Shown here one piece after another: positions 53,204 through 61,555 of a stretch of DNA of 64,000 bases (the first letter of the stretch is position 1; the number at the start of each line of letters is the position of its first letter). A program made the position numbers and the translations under genes. This DNA is from PMG-095 sp037200885. GTDB lineage: Bacteria; Myxococcota_A; Polyangia; Polyangiales; Polyangiaceae. The notes below the pieces were generated by a model. That model saw nothing but the letters and a program-made list of their open reading frames with translations, ran no database searches and had not been told where the DNA came from. The stretch covers positions 2,852,001-2,916,000 of the forward strand of contig JBBCIN010000001.1 of assembly GCA_037200885.1 (NCBI GenBank), read 5' to 3'.

Positions 53204-53848
53204 ATGAATCGATTGCCTCTTTTGTGTGCCTTGCTCGGCATCGCCTCGCTCACCAACTTGGCGCGGGCTGAGTCCTCGGACGGCGGCGCCTGGGATGGCG
53301 ATTACAAGCTGGTGGCGACGCGCCGGTCGGGCTTCGTCGCAGGTCTTTCCTTGGGCTTGGCTGCGGGCAATGCCCACGGCTATCCGAACGAGATCGCGAA
53401 GCTCGGCGACTCTTTCTACAAGCGCGACACCGGCGGGGCATTTGGCGGCACGAACCGTTTGTGGTTTGGCGGTGCGCTGACGGATTATTTGGTTTTTGGC
53501 TTGGGCTTCGCGGGCCTGAGCTTGAAGCACGGCGAAACCACGGCGTCGGGCAGCGCGTTCATCTTTCACGTCCAAGGCTACCCGCTGTTTTATCGCGGCG
53601 GTGTTTTTCGGGACTTGTCGCTCTTCGGCGACTTCGGCGCGGGCAGCATGAAGATCACCGGTCACAATCGCGAGGACGCGGACGGTGGCCTGATGAGCGT
53701 TCTGGGCGGCGGCGTGGCCTACGAGCCGCTGCGTTTCTGGAAGTTCACCTTCGGCCCTGCCGTCGAGTATTGGCACTGGTGGAGTCAGACCGTGACCATG
53801 AACAGCGTGTCCGTCGAGGCGCGCCTCACGTTCGTCGGCGGGCAGTGA
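53204..53848 (+). CDS. outer-membrane beta-barrel protein
   Basis: 214 residues from ATG 53204. Signal peptide (about 1-22, NLARAES cleavage). The mature chain alternates short amphipathic strands with Gly/aromatic turns (FVAGLSLGLAAGNAHGYP, TNRLWFGGALTDYLVFGLGF, AFIFHVQGYPLFYRGGVF, SVEARLTFVGGQ), ending in a strand but not the usual terminal Phe. Eight-strand barrel predicted. Its 3' end overlaps the convergent methyltransferase gene by 23 bp. Function unknown. Confidence 0.72.
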   Translation: MNRLPLLCALLGIASLTNLARAESSDGGAWDGDYKLVATRRSGFVAGLSLGLAAGNAHGYPNEIAKLGDSFYKRDTGGAFGGTNRLWFGGALTDYLVFGLGFAGLSLKHGETTASGSAFIFHVQGYPLFYRGGVFRDLSLFGDFGAGSMKITGHNREDADGGLMSVLGGGVAYEPLRFWKFTFGPAVEYWHWWSQTVTMNSVSVEARLTFVGGQ

Positions 53849-54512
53849 TCCGCCGCCCGATCAGCAAGAAATGACTGGCCTTCGAGCTCGAATGCCGGCG
53901 AACGCGCCGCACTTCGACGTCGAAGCCGCTGTTCTCGAAGCGATCGACGAACGCCGGCTCCTCGCCCGCCGACCAATACACTGCGGTACCGTCCCGGGTC
54001 AGCGCGCGATGCACGGCGGCTAGACCGGCAGTTTGGTAGAGCCGCGTGTTGCCAGCCGTGTTCATGCTCGTGGTCTGATTGTCAGCGTCCAGCATGATCG
54101 CGTCGAACCGCGCTTCGCTCTCTTCGATCACGCCCGCCACGTCGCCGATCACGACTTCCGTACGCGGATCCGCCAACGCCTCGGACGAGAGCGCATACGC
54201 GGGGTTCTGATTCCAAGTCACTACTTCGGGTAAGAGCTCGGCCACGAGCACCTGCGCGTCCGGCGCCAGGGTCGAAAGTGCAGCGCGCAGCGTAAAGCCC
54301 AAGCCGAGCCCGCCGATCAACGCGCGCGCACCTTTGACCTGTCGAAGCGGCTCACACGCGACCACGCCCAACTGCTCTTCCGAGAACGAGTGACGGCTGG
54401 ACATCAGCTCGCGACCGTTGACGCGAATCGCGTAGCTGCCGTCATGCTCGGCGAGCGACAGCGTGCTGCCGTCGGGCGTCGTGACTTGTTCGAGCAGCGT
54501 CCACTTCTTCAC
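53826..54512 (-). CDS. spermidine-synthase-like protein
   Basis: 228 residues from GTG 54512, 13 bases after the prmC stop; the longer reading overlaps prmC. Spermidine-synthase/SAM-type fold: ARALIGGLGLGFTLRAAL (motif I), QVLVAELLPEVVTWNQN, DAIMLDADNQTTS in place of the catalytic aspartates, and LIGRR at the end. Several bacterial homologues of this size are annotated polyamine aminopropyltransferase-like without proof; the short catalytic loop makes true spermidine synthesis doubtful. Confidence 0.72.
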   Translation of the reverse strand: MKKWTLLEQVTTPDGSTLSLAEHDGSYAIRVNGRELMSSRHSFSEEQLGVVACEPLRQVKGARALIGGLGLGFTLRAALSTLAPDAQVLVAELLPEVVTWNQNPAYALSSEALADPRTEVVIGDVAGVIEESEARFDAIMLDADNQTTSMNTAGNTRLYQTAGLAAVHRALTRDGTAVYWSAGEEPAFVDRFENSGFDVEVRRVRRHSSSKASHFLLIGRRITARRRT

Positions 54513-54525
54513 GGCGTGTACCGTG

Positions 54526-55404
54526 CTACGCCGAACGGCGGCCGCTGACCACGCGTTCGACGCCGGCCAGGTCTTTGCTGCGCGCAACTTGGCTGAAGCC
54601 GCTCGCTTCCAGCAGCGCGGCGACCGCCGGGGCTTGGTCGAAGCCGCCTTCCAGGGCAAGCAGGCCGCCCGGGCTCAAGTAATGCATTGCTTCGGCGACT
54701 AGGCGACGCGTCACGTGTAGACCGTCGGCTCCGCCGTCCAGCGCCAAGCGGGGTTCGAAGTCGCGTACGTCGGCGTCTAGGCCCGCGATCTCAGCGCTCG
54801 GTATGTACGGCGGATTGGCGGTGATCAGCTCGAACTGTGCGCCCTCCGCGAGTGGCGCGAATAGGTCACCTTCGAGCACACCGACGTTGTGGACGACGCC
54901 CGCGCGCTGCACATTTTCGCGCGCGACGGCGCTCGCATCGGGCGACAGATCGACGGCAGTGACGCGCCAGGTGGGACGCTCCTTGGCGAACGCGATCGCG
55001 ACGCAACCCGAGCCCGTGCACAAGTCCAACATCCGGCCGTAGAGGTGGCGCTCGCGGGTGCCGCGAAGAGCGGTCTCGACCAAGATTTCAGTGTCCGGCC
55101 TCGGGATCAACACCCGCCGGTCGACGAGCATCGGTAGCGCGAAAAATTCGCGTCGCCCCAAGATGTAAGCGATCGGCTCGGAGGCGCGTCGCCGTTTGAT
55201 CAAATCGCGGTAACGGCCGAGCTCGTCGTCGGCGAGCGGACGCTCGGCCTCGACGATTAGCTTGATGCGATCGAAACCGAGTGCTTCGCTCAGCAGCAAC
55301 TCGGCGTCGAGCCGGGCGCTTTTGTTGCCGCGGCGTTTGAAGTCATCGGTCGCCCAGGCGAGCACTCGCTTGATCGACCATGGCTCGGAGTTCGATTCAG
55401 TCAC
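54526..55404 (-). CDS. prmC: release-factor glutamine N5-methyltransferase PrmC
   Basis: Methylates the GGQ glutamine of release factors RF1 and RF2. 292 residues from GTG 55404. N-terminal helical substrate domain (ARLDAELLLSEALG), ARRASEPIAYILGRREFF, motif I MLDLCTGSGCVAIAFAKE and the catalytic NPPYIPS, followed by LALDGGADGLHVTRRLV. Usual length. Not next to prfA; coupled by 13 bp to the spermidine-synthase-like gene. Confidence 0.94.
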   Translation of the reverse strand: MTESNSEPWSIKRVLAWATDDFKRRGNKSARLDAELLLSEALGFDRIKLIVEAERPLADDELGRYRDLIKRRRASEPIAYILGRREFFALPMLVDRRVLIPRPDTEILVETALRGTRERHLYGRMLDLCTGSGCVAIAFAKERPTWRVTAVDLSPDASAVARENVQRAGVVHNVGVLEGDLFAPLAEGAQFELITANPPYIPSAEIAGLDADVRDFEPRLALDGGADGLHVTRRLVAEAMHYLSPGGLLALEGGFDQAPAVAALLEASGFSQVARSKDLAGVERVVSGRRSA

Positions 55405-55427
55405 TGGGGGTAGTCGAGCGCGGTGGC

Positions 55428-55835
55428 TCAGGGAGGGGGAGCAGGTAAGCAGGCGACCTCGGTGCAGGTCTTCGGGGCCGGACTCAGCGCCGGGTCTGGG
55501 TACCACGCAGGGCGGTAAAACGAGAGCGAATCCGTGGTCCAGCGCAGTTTGGCCTCGGCAAAGAAGCAACCCTTGGCCGGCAGCACCGCGCGCCCGTCCT
55601 GCCACTCCCAACGCCCCCCGGTCCAGTCCCAATAGCCATCGCGCCAAACGCAGCTGCCGCCCGAGCGTTTGGCGATGCGGATCTCCTCGATCTTCGCTGG
55701 TGGCGGCGGGTAGTCGACTTTGATCGGCGCGGCCGCTGCAGGCTGCGCCCCAGTCGGCACGGTCACCAACCTCGGGGCGCCGCAGGCAGCTGCGAGCAGT
55801 GAGAGCCCCGCGCTCGTCAAACGCGCGTAGCTCAT
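55428..55835 (-). CDS. small lipoprotein with YXWQ-type repeats
   Basis: 135 residues from ATG 55835, overlapping the prepilin peptidase stop (ATGA). Lipobox LAAAC (Cys18). The middle has CVWRDGYWDWTGGRWEWQDGRAV, tryptophan-rich repeats seen in BcpO-type and other envelope lipoproteins. Function unknown; coupling to a prepilin peptidase may be incidental. Confidence 0.72.
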   Translation of the reverse strand: MSYARLTSAGLSLLAAACGAPRLVTVPTGAQPAAAAPIKVDYPPPPAKIEEIRIAKRSGGSCVWRDGYWDWTGGRWEWQDGRAVLPAKGCFFAEAKLRWTTDSLSFYRPAWYPDPALSPAPKTCTEVACLPAPPP

Positions 55836-56782
55836 GGAAACAACGCCTGCACGATGACGTCTCCGAACAACATGTACTCGACGGTCGCCAAAGCCAAGAA
55901 CGGTCCGAAAGCCAGGCGCGCCTTGCCCAAGCCCGCCTCGGGCTCGAAGGCCAACGGATCGCGGGCGATCGCGCGCTCGAGCTCCGCGCGCGCCTCGCCT
56001 TCGCTGCTCTCGAGCAGCGCTTGCAGCTCCTTCCGCTCTTGAATCACCGCTTCGGGTTCGTCGATGCGCCCGCGCGCCAAAAACACGGCGAGCGCGACGA
56101 ACGTGGCTTGCACGGCGCCAGCCAGCAGCGCAAAGACCGCGCCTTGCCAGCCAAACCAAGCGCCGGCCAGCATCACGAGTTTGGCGTCGCCGAGGCCCAT
56201 GCCGGGCATGCCGCGCAGCTTGCCATACAAAAAATCGAAGGGCAGCCAAACCAGCAGAAAGCCGAGCGCGGCCCCCAAAAGCGCGCCCTGAAACGTTCCG
56301 CCGCGGAGTGGTACGCTGACCAGTCCGAGCAGCGTGCCGCCGAGCGTGATTGGATCAGGTAAATACATGTGATCCAGATCGATGAACGCGGCGGCGAGCA
56401 GCCCGAGCGCCAGCGCCAAATACAGCGCGAACAACAGCACCACCTTCCACCACAGCGTTTCATCCGGCAGCTCGAAGATGATCGCGCGCACGATGGCCCA
56501 GGCGATCAAGCCGCCCAAAGCCTCGATCAAGGGATAGCGGGCCGAGATCCGGATCTTGCAACAGCGAGCGCGCCCACGCAGCAAGAGCCAGCCGAGCACC
56601 GGGATGTTGTCGTAGATCCGAATTGCCTTGCCGCAGCCCGGACAGCGCGAGGGCGGGTGCGAGAGGCTTTCGCCTCGCGGCAAGCGGTAAATGACGACAT
56701 TCAGAAAGCTACCGAATGAAAGCCCGAGCGCGACCGCAATCGCAGTGACGAAGGGTCCAGGAAGATCGTCGAGCGTGAGCAC
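55832..56782 (-). CDS. prepilin peptidase (type IV leader peptidase, PilD-like)
   Basis: 316 residues. Cleaves and may N-methylate type IV pilin-like and type II secretion pseudopilin leaders at the inner membrane. GSFLNVVIYRLP near the N-terminus; zinc motif CPGC (47-50) then RARCCKIRISARYP (Cys74-Cys75) where typical enzymes have CxxC; catalytic Asp135 in FIDLDH and Asp199 in GMGLGDAK. About eight hydrophobic segments, plus an acidic insert (about 238-290) before the last helix. Overlaps the following lipoprotein gene by 4 bp. No pilin or assembly gene nearby. Confidence 0.9.
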   Translation of the reverse strand: MLTLDDLPGPFVTAIAVALGLSFGSFLNVVIYRLPRGESLSHPPSRCPGCGKAIRIYDNIPVLGWLLLRGRARCCKIRISARYPLIEALGGLIAWAIVRAIIFELPDETLWWKVVLLFALYLALALGLLAAAFIDLDHMYLPDPITLGGTLLGLVSVPLRGGTFQGALLGAALGFLLVWLPFDFLYGKLRGMPGMGLGDAKLVMLAGAWFGWQGAVFALLAGAVQATFVALAVFLARGRIDEPEAVIQERKELQALLESSEGEARAELERAIARDPLAFEPEAGLGKARLAFGPFLALATVEYMLFGDVIVQALFP

Positions 56783-56833
56783 GCCCGGTCGGTTCTAGCA
56801 CGGGCCCGGCGAAAGACGCCCCGCTCATCGGAG

Positions 56834-57730
56834 CTAGAGACCGAGATCCTGGCGAATTGCCACCACCATATTGCAATGCGCAATCAGATCCGCTTCGCTC
56901 TTCACTTCGGACTGTTGGTTGATGCCGTAGGGCCAGAAGTGCTGCGTGTCCGCGTGCACGTCCGTGTAGAGCGGCGTGGTCAGGGTGGCATTGATGGCTT
57001 TCAATTGCGCCGCGGCGTGCGCACCGGTGAAGAGCCCACCTGAGAGAAACGAGCCCCAATTCGAGGCTTGCCCGATACCCACCGTGTGCGCGATCTCGTG
57101 CATCGCGGTGCGGTAGTCCATGTACGTAGGATCCGAGCCAAAACGGATGGACCCACTGATGTTGCCATCCGCCGTTTCGACCGAAGGCACGTAGCTCACG
57201 CTCTCACTCTTCGTGATGCTCGTGTAGCAGTCGTAGTAGCTGATCGCCTTGTCCATTGCCGTCGTGATGCGGTCGTACGCTGCTTGCTCGGTCGTGGTCG
57301 GTGAGGTGGACTTGGCCAGCGTGTAAGTGATATGTCCCGCGCCCGGGCAGGCCGAGCCACCAGCACCGCCACTTGCGCCACTCGTGCCGCCGCCCGCATG
57401 TGCACCGCCGGTGCCACCATTTGCGCTGCCCCCGGCGGGTGCGCCGCCGACCGCACCGGCAGTGGCACCCGCACCGCCGCCTGCGAGCTCGCCGGAGACT
57501 CCGCTGCCGGCGCTTCCCCCGCCGCTCGATTGGCCTCCCGAGCCAGAGCTGCCCGCATTCGCGGTTGCTCCCGCCACGGGAACTGCTGCGCTGCCGGCGC
57601 GGGCAGACGAACCGCCCTCCTCCTCCGCCGCCATCCCAGCTGACTCCGTCATCGGGCTAGTGGTGCTGCTGGAGCACGCCGCCGAAAGGAGCATCAGACT
57701 CGTGAGCGAGATGAACGGGTGACGCCACAT
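56834..57730 (-). CDS. HExxH lipoprotein with long Gly/Ala/Ser linker
   Basis: 298 residues. Lipobox LSAAC (Cys19), then about 110 residues of Gly/Ala/Ser/Thr linker. The C-terminal domain (about 128-298) has AMHEIAHTVGIG with zinc-binding His211, Glu212 and His215, and a region rich in Tyr/Trp (HFWPYGINQQSEV) with two Cys. Zincin metallopeptidase-like; a third ligand could be a His in HADTQHFW. No clear match to a named peptidase family. The GGAGG-type DNA repeats of the linker are typical of myxobacterial lipoproteins. Confidence 0.72.
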   Translation of the reverse strand: MWRHPFISLTSLMLLSAACSSSTTSPMTESAGMAAEEEGGSSARAGSAAVPVAGATANAGSSGSGGQSSGGGSAGSGVSGELAGGGAGATAGAVGGAPAGGSANGGTGGAHAGGGTSGASGGAGGSACPGAGHITYTLAKSTSPTTTEQAAYDRITTAMDKAISYYDCYTSITKSESVSYVPSVETADGNISGSIRFGSDPTYMDYRTAMHEIAHTVGIGQASNWGSFLSGGLFTGAHAAAQLKAINATLTTPLYTDVHADTQHFWPYGINQQSEVKSEADLIAHCNMVVAIRQDLGL

Positions 57731-57846
57731 AGAAACCTCGGGGCGCTATCTTCGCGTGAAGCGCAAGCGTGAAGAGTACGAACGCGAGCTCAGTCTAGCA
57801 GCGGTAGCCATCCTAGGTGCGGTTTGGTCGCAAGTCAGGCCATGGC

Positions 57847-58872
57847 TCAAAAGGCGCCGAGCAGCACACCGGCTCCGAGGGCGAAGGACGGGCGATCGAG
57901 AGTCACCACGTCCTCGTCGCCCAACCGGATGCGTGCAGCGTCGAAGGCGAGTAGACCACTGAAATCGAGATACACGCCGAAGCCGCGGACGAAATAATAC
58001 GCGCCGCCGACTGACAGCGAAGCGGCGCCGGTGTCGTGCTCGAGGTCCTGGTCCAGATAGCCCGGTTGCGCAACGCCGCTGGCCCCATAATGGATGTAGC
58101 TGACGCCGCTCCGCGCGCTCACCTCCCAGGCGCGGTGCAAACGGACCCGAGCGCCCAGCTGTAAGAATAACGTGCGACGAGAAACCTGCGCCGAACCCAC
58201 CGTGCGCTCGAACGAGAGGTCTGATAGTGAGCTCTCCGCACCCAGGGCAACGAAGCCCCAGCGGGGGCCGACCTGTACCGCCGCTCGGACGCCGGGCTGC
58301 GGTAGACCTCGTGAATTTTGTACGAAGGTCGCTCCGAGCGCGAGCTGCACGGTCGGTATCGGTCGTTCGAACGTCGGTGCTGCCGGCCGCGCCGCAGGTG
58401 GACGCTCCTCCGGCGGAGGCGGCGCGGGCGGCTTTGGCGCCGGGATTCGCTGATCCGGGGAGGGGAGCAGGCGCGCGGCACGGAGCGCCTCGACCGTGCG
58501 CACGGCGATCACTTCGGCGGTCACCTCTGGGCCATCGAGGTCCACGCTTTCGAGCAGCGGCGCCGAAGCCCCGGCCGCAAACACGCGCACGACGATCGCG
58601 CCCTCTTTGACCTCCAGATTCACGCGTTCGCTGCTGGTCTCGGACACCGCTGGAGGCGCGTCTGGTGCGTCGATGACGCGCACTTGCACATCGAGTCCGA
58701 GCGCCGAAAGCTCGCCACGGATCAATATCAGAGCGCGCGTCAGGCGCGCATCCGACGTGTTCGACGAGACGATCACCGTGCTCGAGAAATCGCTGCCGTA
58801 GCCGGGGGCAGTGAACGCAAGTTGTGCCAGCAGACCCGCGGTCGCGCAGCAACAGTGCCGAGCCCCGAACAT
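57847..58872 (-). CDS. secreted protein with beta-barrel-like C-terminal half
   Basis: 341 residues. N-terminal signal (about 1-26). Residues 28-135 form an alpha/beta domain (STVIVSSNTSDARLTRALIL, LEVKEGAIVVRVFAAG); a Pro-rich spacer with repeated PAP/PPPPEE follows; residues 170-341 alternate short strands (LALGATFVQNSRGLPQPGV, LFLQLGARVRLHRAW, VGGAYYFVRGFGVYLDFSG) that suggest an outer-membrane barrel. Four bases downstream of the FecR/TPR gene, so third gene of the ECF operon and a likely sigma-controlled envelope product. No family recognised. Confidence 0.7.
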   Translation of the reverse strand: MFGARHCCCATAGLLAQLAFTAPGYGSDFSSTVIVSSNTSDARLTRALILIRGELSALGLDVQVRVIDAPDAPPAVSETSSERVNLEVKEGAIVVRVFAAGASAPLLESVDLDGPEVTAEVIAVRTVEALRAARLLPSPDQRIPAPKPPAPPPPEERPPAARPAAPTFERPIPTVQLALGATFVQNSRGLPQPGVRAAVQVGPRWGFVALGAESSLSDLSFERTVGSAQVSRRTLFLQLGARVRLHRAWEVSARSGVSYIHYGASGVAQPGYLDQDLEHDTGAASLSVGGAYYFVRGFGVYLDFSGLLAFDAARIRLGDEDVVTLDRPSFALGAGVLLGAF

Positions 58873-58875
58873 CGG

Positions 58876-60105
58876 CTAATCCGGTTGGATTACGAGCTGT
58901 GCAGATTTCGCGTACGCGCCTCGCGGATAGCGCTCGAGGTACGTGCGCGCCGTGCTCACGGCGTCGACCCTTTGACCCGACTTCGAGAGCAAAAGCATCC
59001 GGCGCCCGAGCGCCTCGCTGGCGTAAGAGCCCGAGGGAGACTCCGCCAAGTAGCGAGCGAGCCAGCGCATCGCCTCCGCGACGTCGCCTTGCTCCTCATA
59101 ACCGCGCGCCAGAAAGAAGGCCGCACCCTGGTTCAGTGCGTCCGACGGATAGCGCGCGCGAAGGGCCTGCCAGGCGCGCAGGGAGAGCGCTCGACGCCCC
59201 GTATAGCGCGCCGCCAACGCCAGCACTTTCAGATCGTTCGCGGGCGCGGACTCGAGCAAGCGCTCACCGCCCCGAGCGTCCGCGTCGCGCACGATGGCCG
59301 AGAACTGACCGGCATTGAGCAGGGCGCTCCAATCGGCTTCGCTAGCGCGCGCGACGACGGCGCTCGGCCTCTGAGGTGTGCTCGCGACTCTGCTCACGGC
59401 CGGGACGTCCACCGTTGCGGGTGCCGACGACGGCAGCGCGGGCGCACTGAGTGCGACCGCGCGCGGCGGCTCCCGTTGGCTCGGCAAATGCAACGTTTGA
59501 CCAGCGCGGACTTGGCGCGGGTTGCCGTCGCCGAGGACTTGGACTTCGCCGCTCTGCATGACCAACGTGAGGCCTTCGGCCTGCGCGTGCCACACGAGAT
59601 CGAATTCAGTGCCGACCACCTGCACCTCGTACGGACCCACCAAAAAGCGATAGTTCGTGTCGGGTTCGTGGTGCACCGCGACGTGCAGCTGGCCGTCGAA
59701 GAGACGTGTCAACGCCGCACGCTTGCCGAGTAAGTCGACGCTCAGCGTCGAATGCGGGCTGACCGTCACGCGGCTGCCGTCGGAAAACGCCAAGTCGGCT
59801 GGCGTGTCTCGACTGTTCAGGTTGCTGCCTTCCGTAGAAAGCCCGTGCGCCTCGTAGCGGAGCATGGTCCAGGCTTGCCAGGCAGGCGCGCCGACTGCGA
59901 TGCCGAGCGCAAACACGCCGAACGCCAGCGCCCAGCGCCCGCGGGCACTGCGCGCGGGGACTCGCCACCTGCGATGCGCGTATTGCAAGGCATGCCAGGC
60001 CCGACGTTTGTCGAACGGCTCGCGCTCCTGCGCATGCTCGTTGGCCAAAGCCCGAAAGGCTTCGGTGACTTGCTCTTGGGTCGGCTCCGCGCGCTTAGTC
60101 CGCAT
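58876..60105 (-). CDS. FecR-domain anti-sigma-like protein with C-terminal TPRs
   Basis: 409 residues. Short cytoplasmic N-terminus (about 1-55) that would contact the sigma factor, one membrane helix (about 58-77), then a FecR-type domain: FSDGSRVTVSPHSTLSV, FDGQLHVAVHHEPDTNYRFLVG and VQVVGTEFDLVWH. From about 270 TPR-like repeats (ALAARYTGRRALSLRAWQAL, YPSDALNQGAAFFLARGYEEQG). The start overlaps the ECF sigma gene by 11 bp. In FecR systems the periplasmic part senses an outer-membrane signal. Confidence 0.82.
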   Translation of the reverse strand: MRTKRAEPTQEQVTEAFRALANEHAQEREPFDKRRAWHALQYAHRRWRVPARSARGRWALAFGVFALGIAVGAPAWQAWTMLRYEAHGLSTEGSNLNSRDTPADLAFSDGSRVTVSPHSTLSVDLLGKRAALTRLFDGQLHVAVHHEPDTNYRFLVGPYEVQVVGTEFDLVWHAQAEGLTLVMQSGEVQVLGDGNPRQVRAGQTLHLPSQREPPRAVALSAPALPSSAPATVDVPAVSRVASTPQRPSAVVARASEADWSALLNAGQFSAIVRDADARGGERLLESAPANDLKVLALAARYTGRRALSLRAWQALRARYPSDALNQGAAFFLARGYEEQGDVAEAMRWLARYLAESPSGSYASEALGRRMLLLSKSGQRVDAVSTARTYLERYPRGAYAKSAQLVIQPD

Positions 60106-60727
60106 TGGAAGGCCCCGAACGCGCGACCAGGTAGTCGGCCAGCAGTGCGTTCCGCCGCACTCGCTTCAAGATGTGCTCATTGGCGCGCCGCACGCGGCGC
60201 TTGGCAGTGGACTCGGAAACGCCCAACGCGCTGGCAATCTCCGCGACCGGCATGTTCTCCAGTGAATGCAGCACGAAGGCAGCCCGCTCGTCCGGGCTCA
60301 GCTCCTCGACGATGCGGCCGAGCTGGAGCAAGGCAGCCTTCGCTTTGGGGTCATCGGGCGACGCCTCTCGTTCGGCACCCCGAGGCCAGCCAATCAGGGT
60401 ATGCAGGAGTGCGCGGCGGCGGCGCGCTCGCAGCTCGCGGCGCGCCACGTTCATGGTGATCGAAACGAGGTAGCTGCGCACCGCCGAGGCCAGCCGAATG
60501 CGCTGCGCGTTGGCGAAAAAGATCACGAACACATCGCCAGCGAGGTCGGGGACTTCCGCGCGCGGCCCGAGCGTCTTGGAGAGCAACCCGTGCACGAGCC
60601 GGTGGTACTCGTCGAACGCGCGCCGCTGCCAGTCACCCTCGTTGTTGGTGATCGCTTGGTGCAGGTCTTCTTCGCGTTGCCCGTCGCGCCCGAGGGCCGC
60701 GGGCTTCGAAGACGTGTAACGCGCCAC
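60095..60727 (-). CDS. ECF sigma factor
   Basis: 210 residues from GTG 60727. Region 2: RRAFDEYHRLVHGLLSKTLG and DLAGDVFVIFFANAQRIR, SYLVSITMNVARRELR; region 4: LSPDERAAFVLHSLENMPVAE and IASALGVSESTAKRRVRRANEHIL. Transcribes a small regulon on an extracytoplasmic signal. Heads an operon with the FecR/TPR protein and a secreted barrel-like protein. Confidence 0.9.
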   Translation of the reverse strand: MARYTSSKPAALGRDGQREEDLHQAITNNEGDWQRRAFDEYHRLVHGLLSKTLGPRAEVPDLAGDVFVIFFANAQRIRLASAVRSYLVSITMNVARRELRARRRRALLHTLIGWPRGAEREASPDDPKAKAALLQLGRIVEELSPDERAAFVLHSLENMPVAEIASALGVSESTAKRRVRRANEHILKRVRRNALLADYLVARSGPSNAD

Positions 60728-60811
60728 GTTTCGAGCATAGCATCATCTGTCTGACTTCGTGGTACCTTGTACCAAGCGCTTCAGATGCTCTTCGATCGCG
60801 CAGCAAGGGAA

Positions 60812-61459
60812 ATGTGCCCTCATAACGCATGTCTGCTCGGCGCCCTCGCGCTCTGGCCGCTTTTGACCGCGTGCAAAGCGACGCCTCTAGATGTCGTCTA
60901 CGCCGCTGACGTCGCGGACGCCCCCGACGCCGCGACTGACGCCGACGCCGCGGCTGGTGGAGCGGGGGTTGGCGGAGCGGGCGCTGGCGGAGCGGGCGCT
61001 GACGCCGGGCCATGCTCGATGGTCGGAGCCGGACGCTACGTGCTGCGCTCGCGCGCCAATGGTCTCTGTCTGGGACAGGGCGCGCCCACCACGGTCTTTG
61101 GAAATCCCGCTTTTCTGCTGGATTTCGCGGCGGATTGCCGACTGCCAGCGCGTTCCTGGCAACTCACGGCGACGGCTACCCCGAACGTGTTCTCGATTCA
61201 GAACCTGTTGTCCGGCTTCGTGCTCGACGTCCAAATGGCGGCCATTCGGGATGGGACTCCGGTGATCACCTTCGGCGAGAATGGATTGGAAAATCAACGC
61301 TTCGAAGTGCGCGCGCGCGACACGTTCGCGTCCGAGCTTCGCCCGCAACATCACGTGCAAAGCTGCGTCAGTGCTACGCCCGATAGCGCTCAGATCACGT
61401 CCTGCGAGCCGACGGACTCGACCCAGGCCTGGTTGCTTCAGCGCAGTGATTGCCTGTAA
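60812..61459 (+). CDS. ricin-type beta-trefoil lectin lipoprotein
   Basis: 215 residues from ATG 60812 with AAGGGA upstream. Lipobox LLTAC (Cys21), Ala/Asp/Gly linker encoded partly by tandem GGCGGAGCGGGCGCT repeats, then a beta-trefoil-like domain: RYVLRSRANGLCLGQ, FSIQNLLSGFVLDVQ and VITFGENGLENQRFEV. Probably binds a polysaccharide at the cell surface. Single gene between the two ECF operons, on the opposite strand. Confidence 0.75.
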   Translation: MCPHNACLLGALALWPLLTACKATPLDVVYAADVADAPDAATDADAAAGGAGVGGAGAGGAGADAGPCSMVGAGRYVLRSRANGLCLGQGAPTTVFGNPAFLLDFAADCRLPARSWQLTATATPNVFSIQNLLSGFVLDVQMAAIRDGTPVITFGENGLENQRFEVRARDTFASELRPQHHVQSCVSATPDSAQITSCEPTDSTQAWLLQRSDCL

Positions 61460-61555
61460 TTGCAGGTCGTTCCAGCGGAGGCGCAAGATTCGATTGCGGA
61501 ATCGTGAACCCGCGATCGATTTCGTGACCCGCGCCGCCTGCGATCGGACTCAGCT

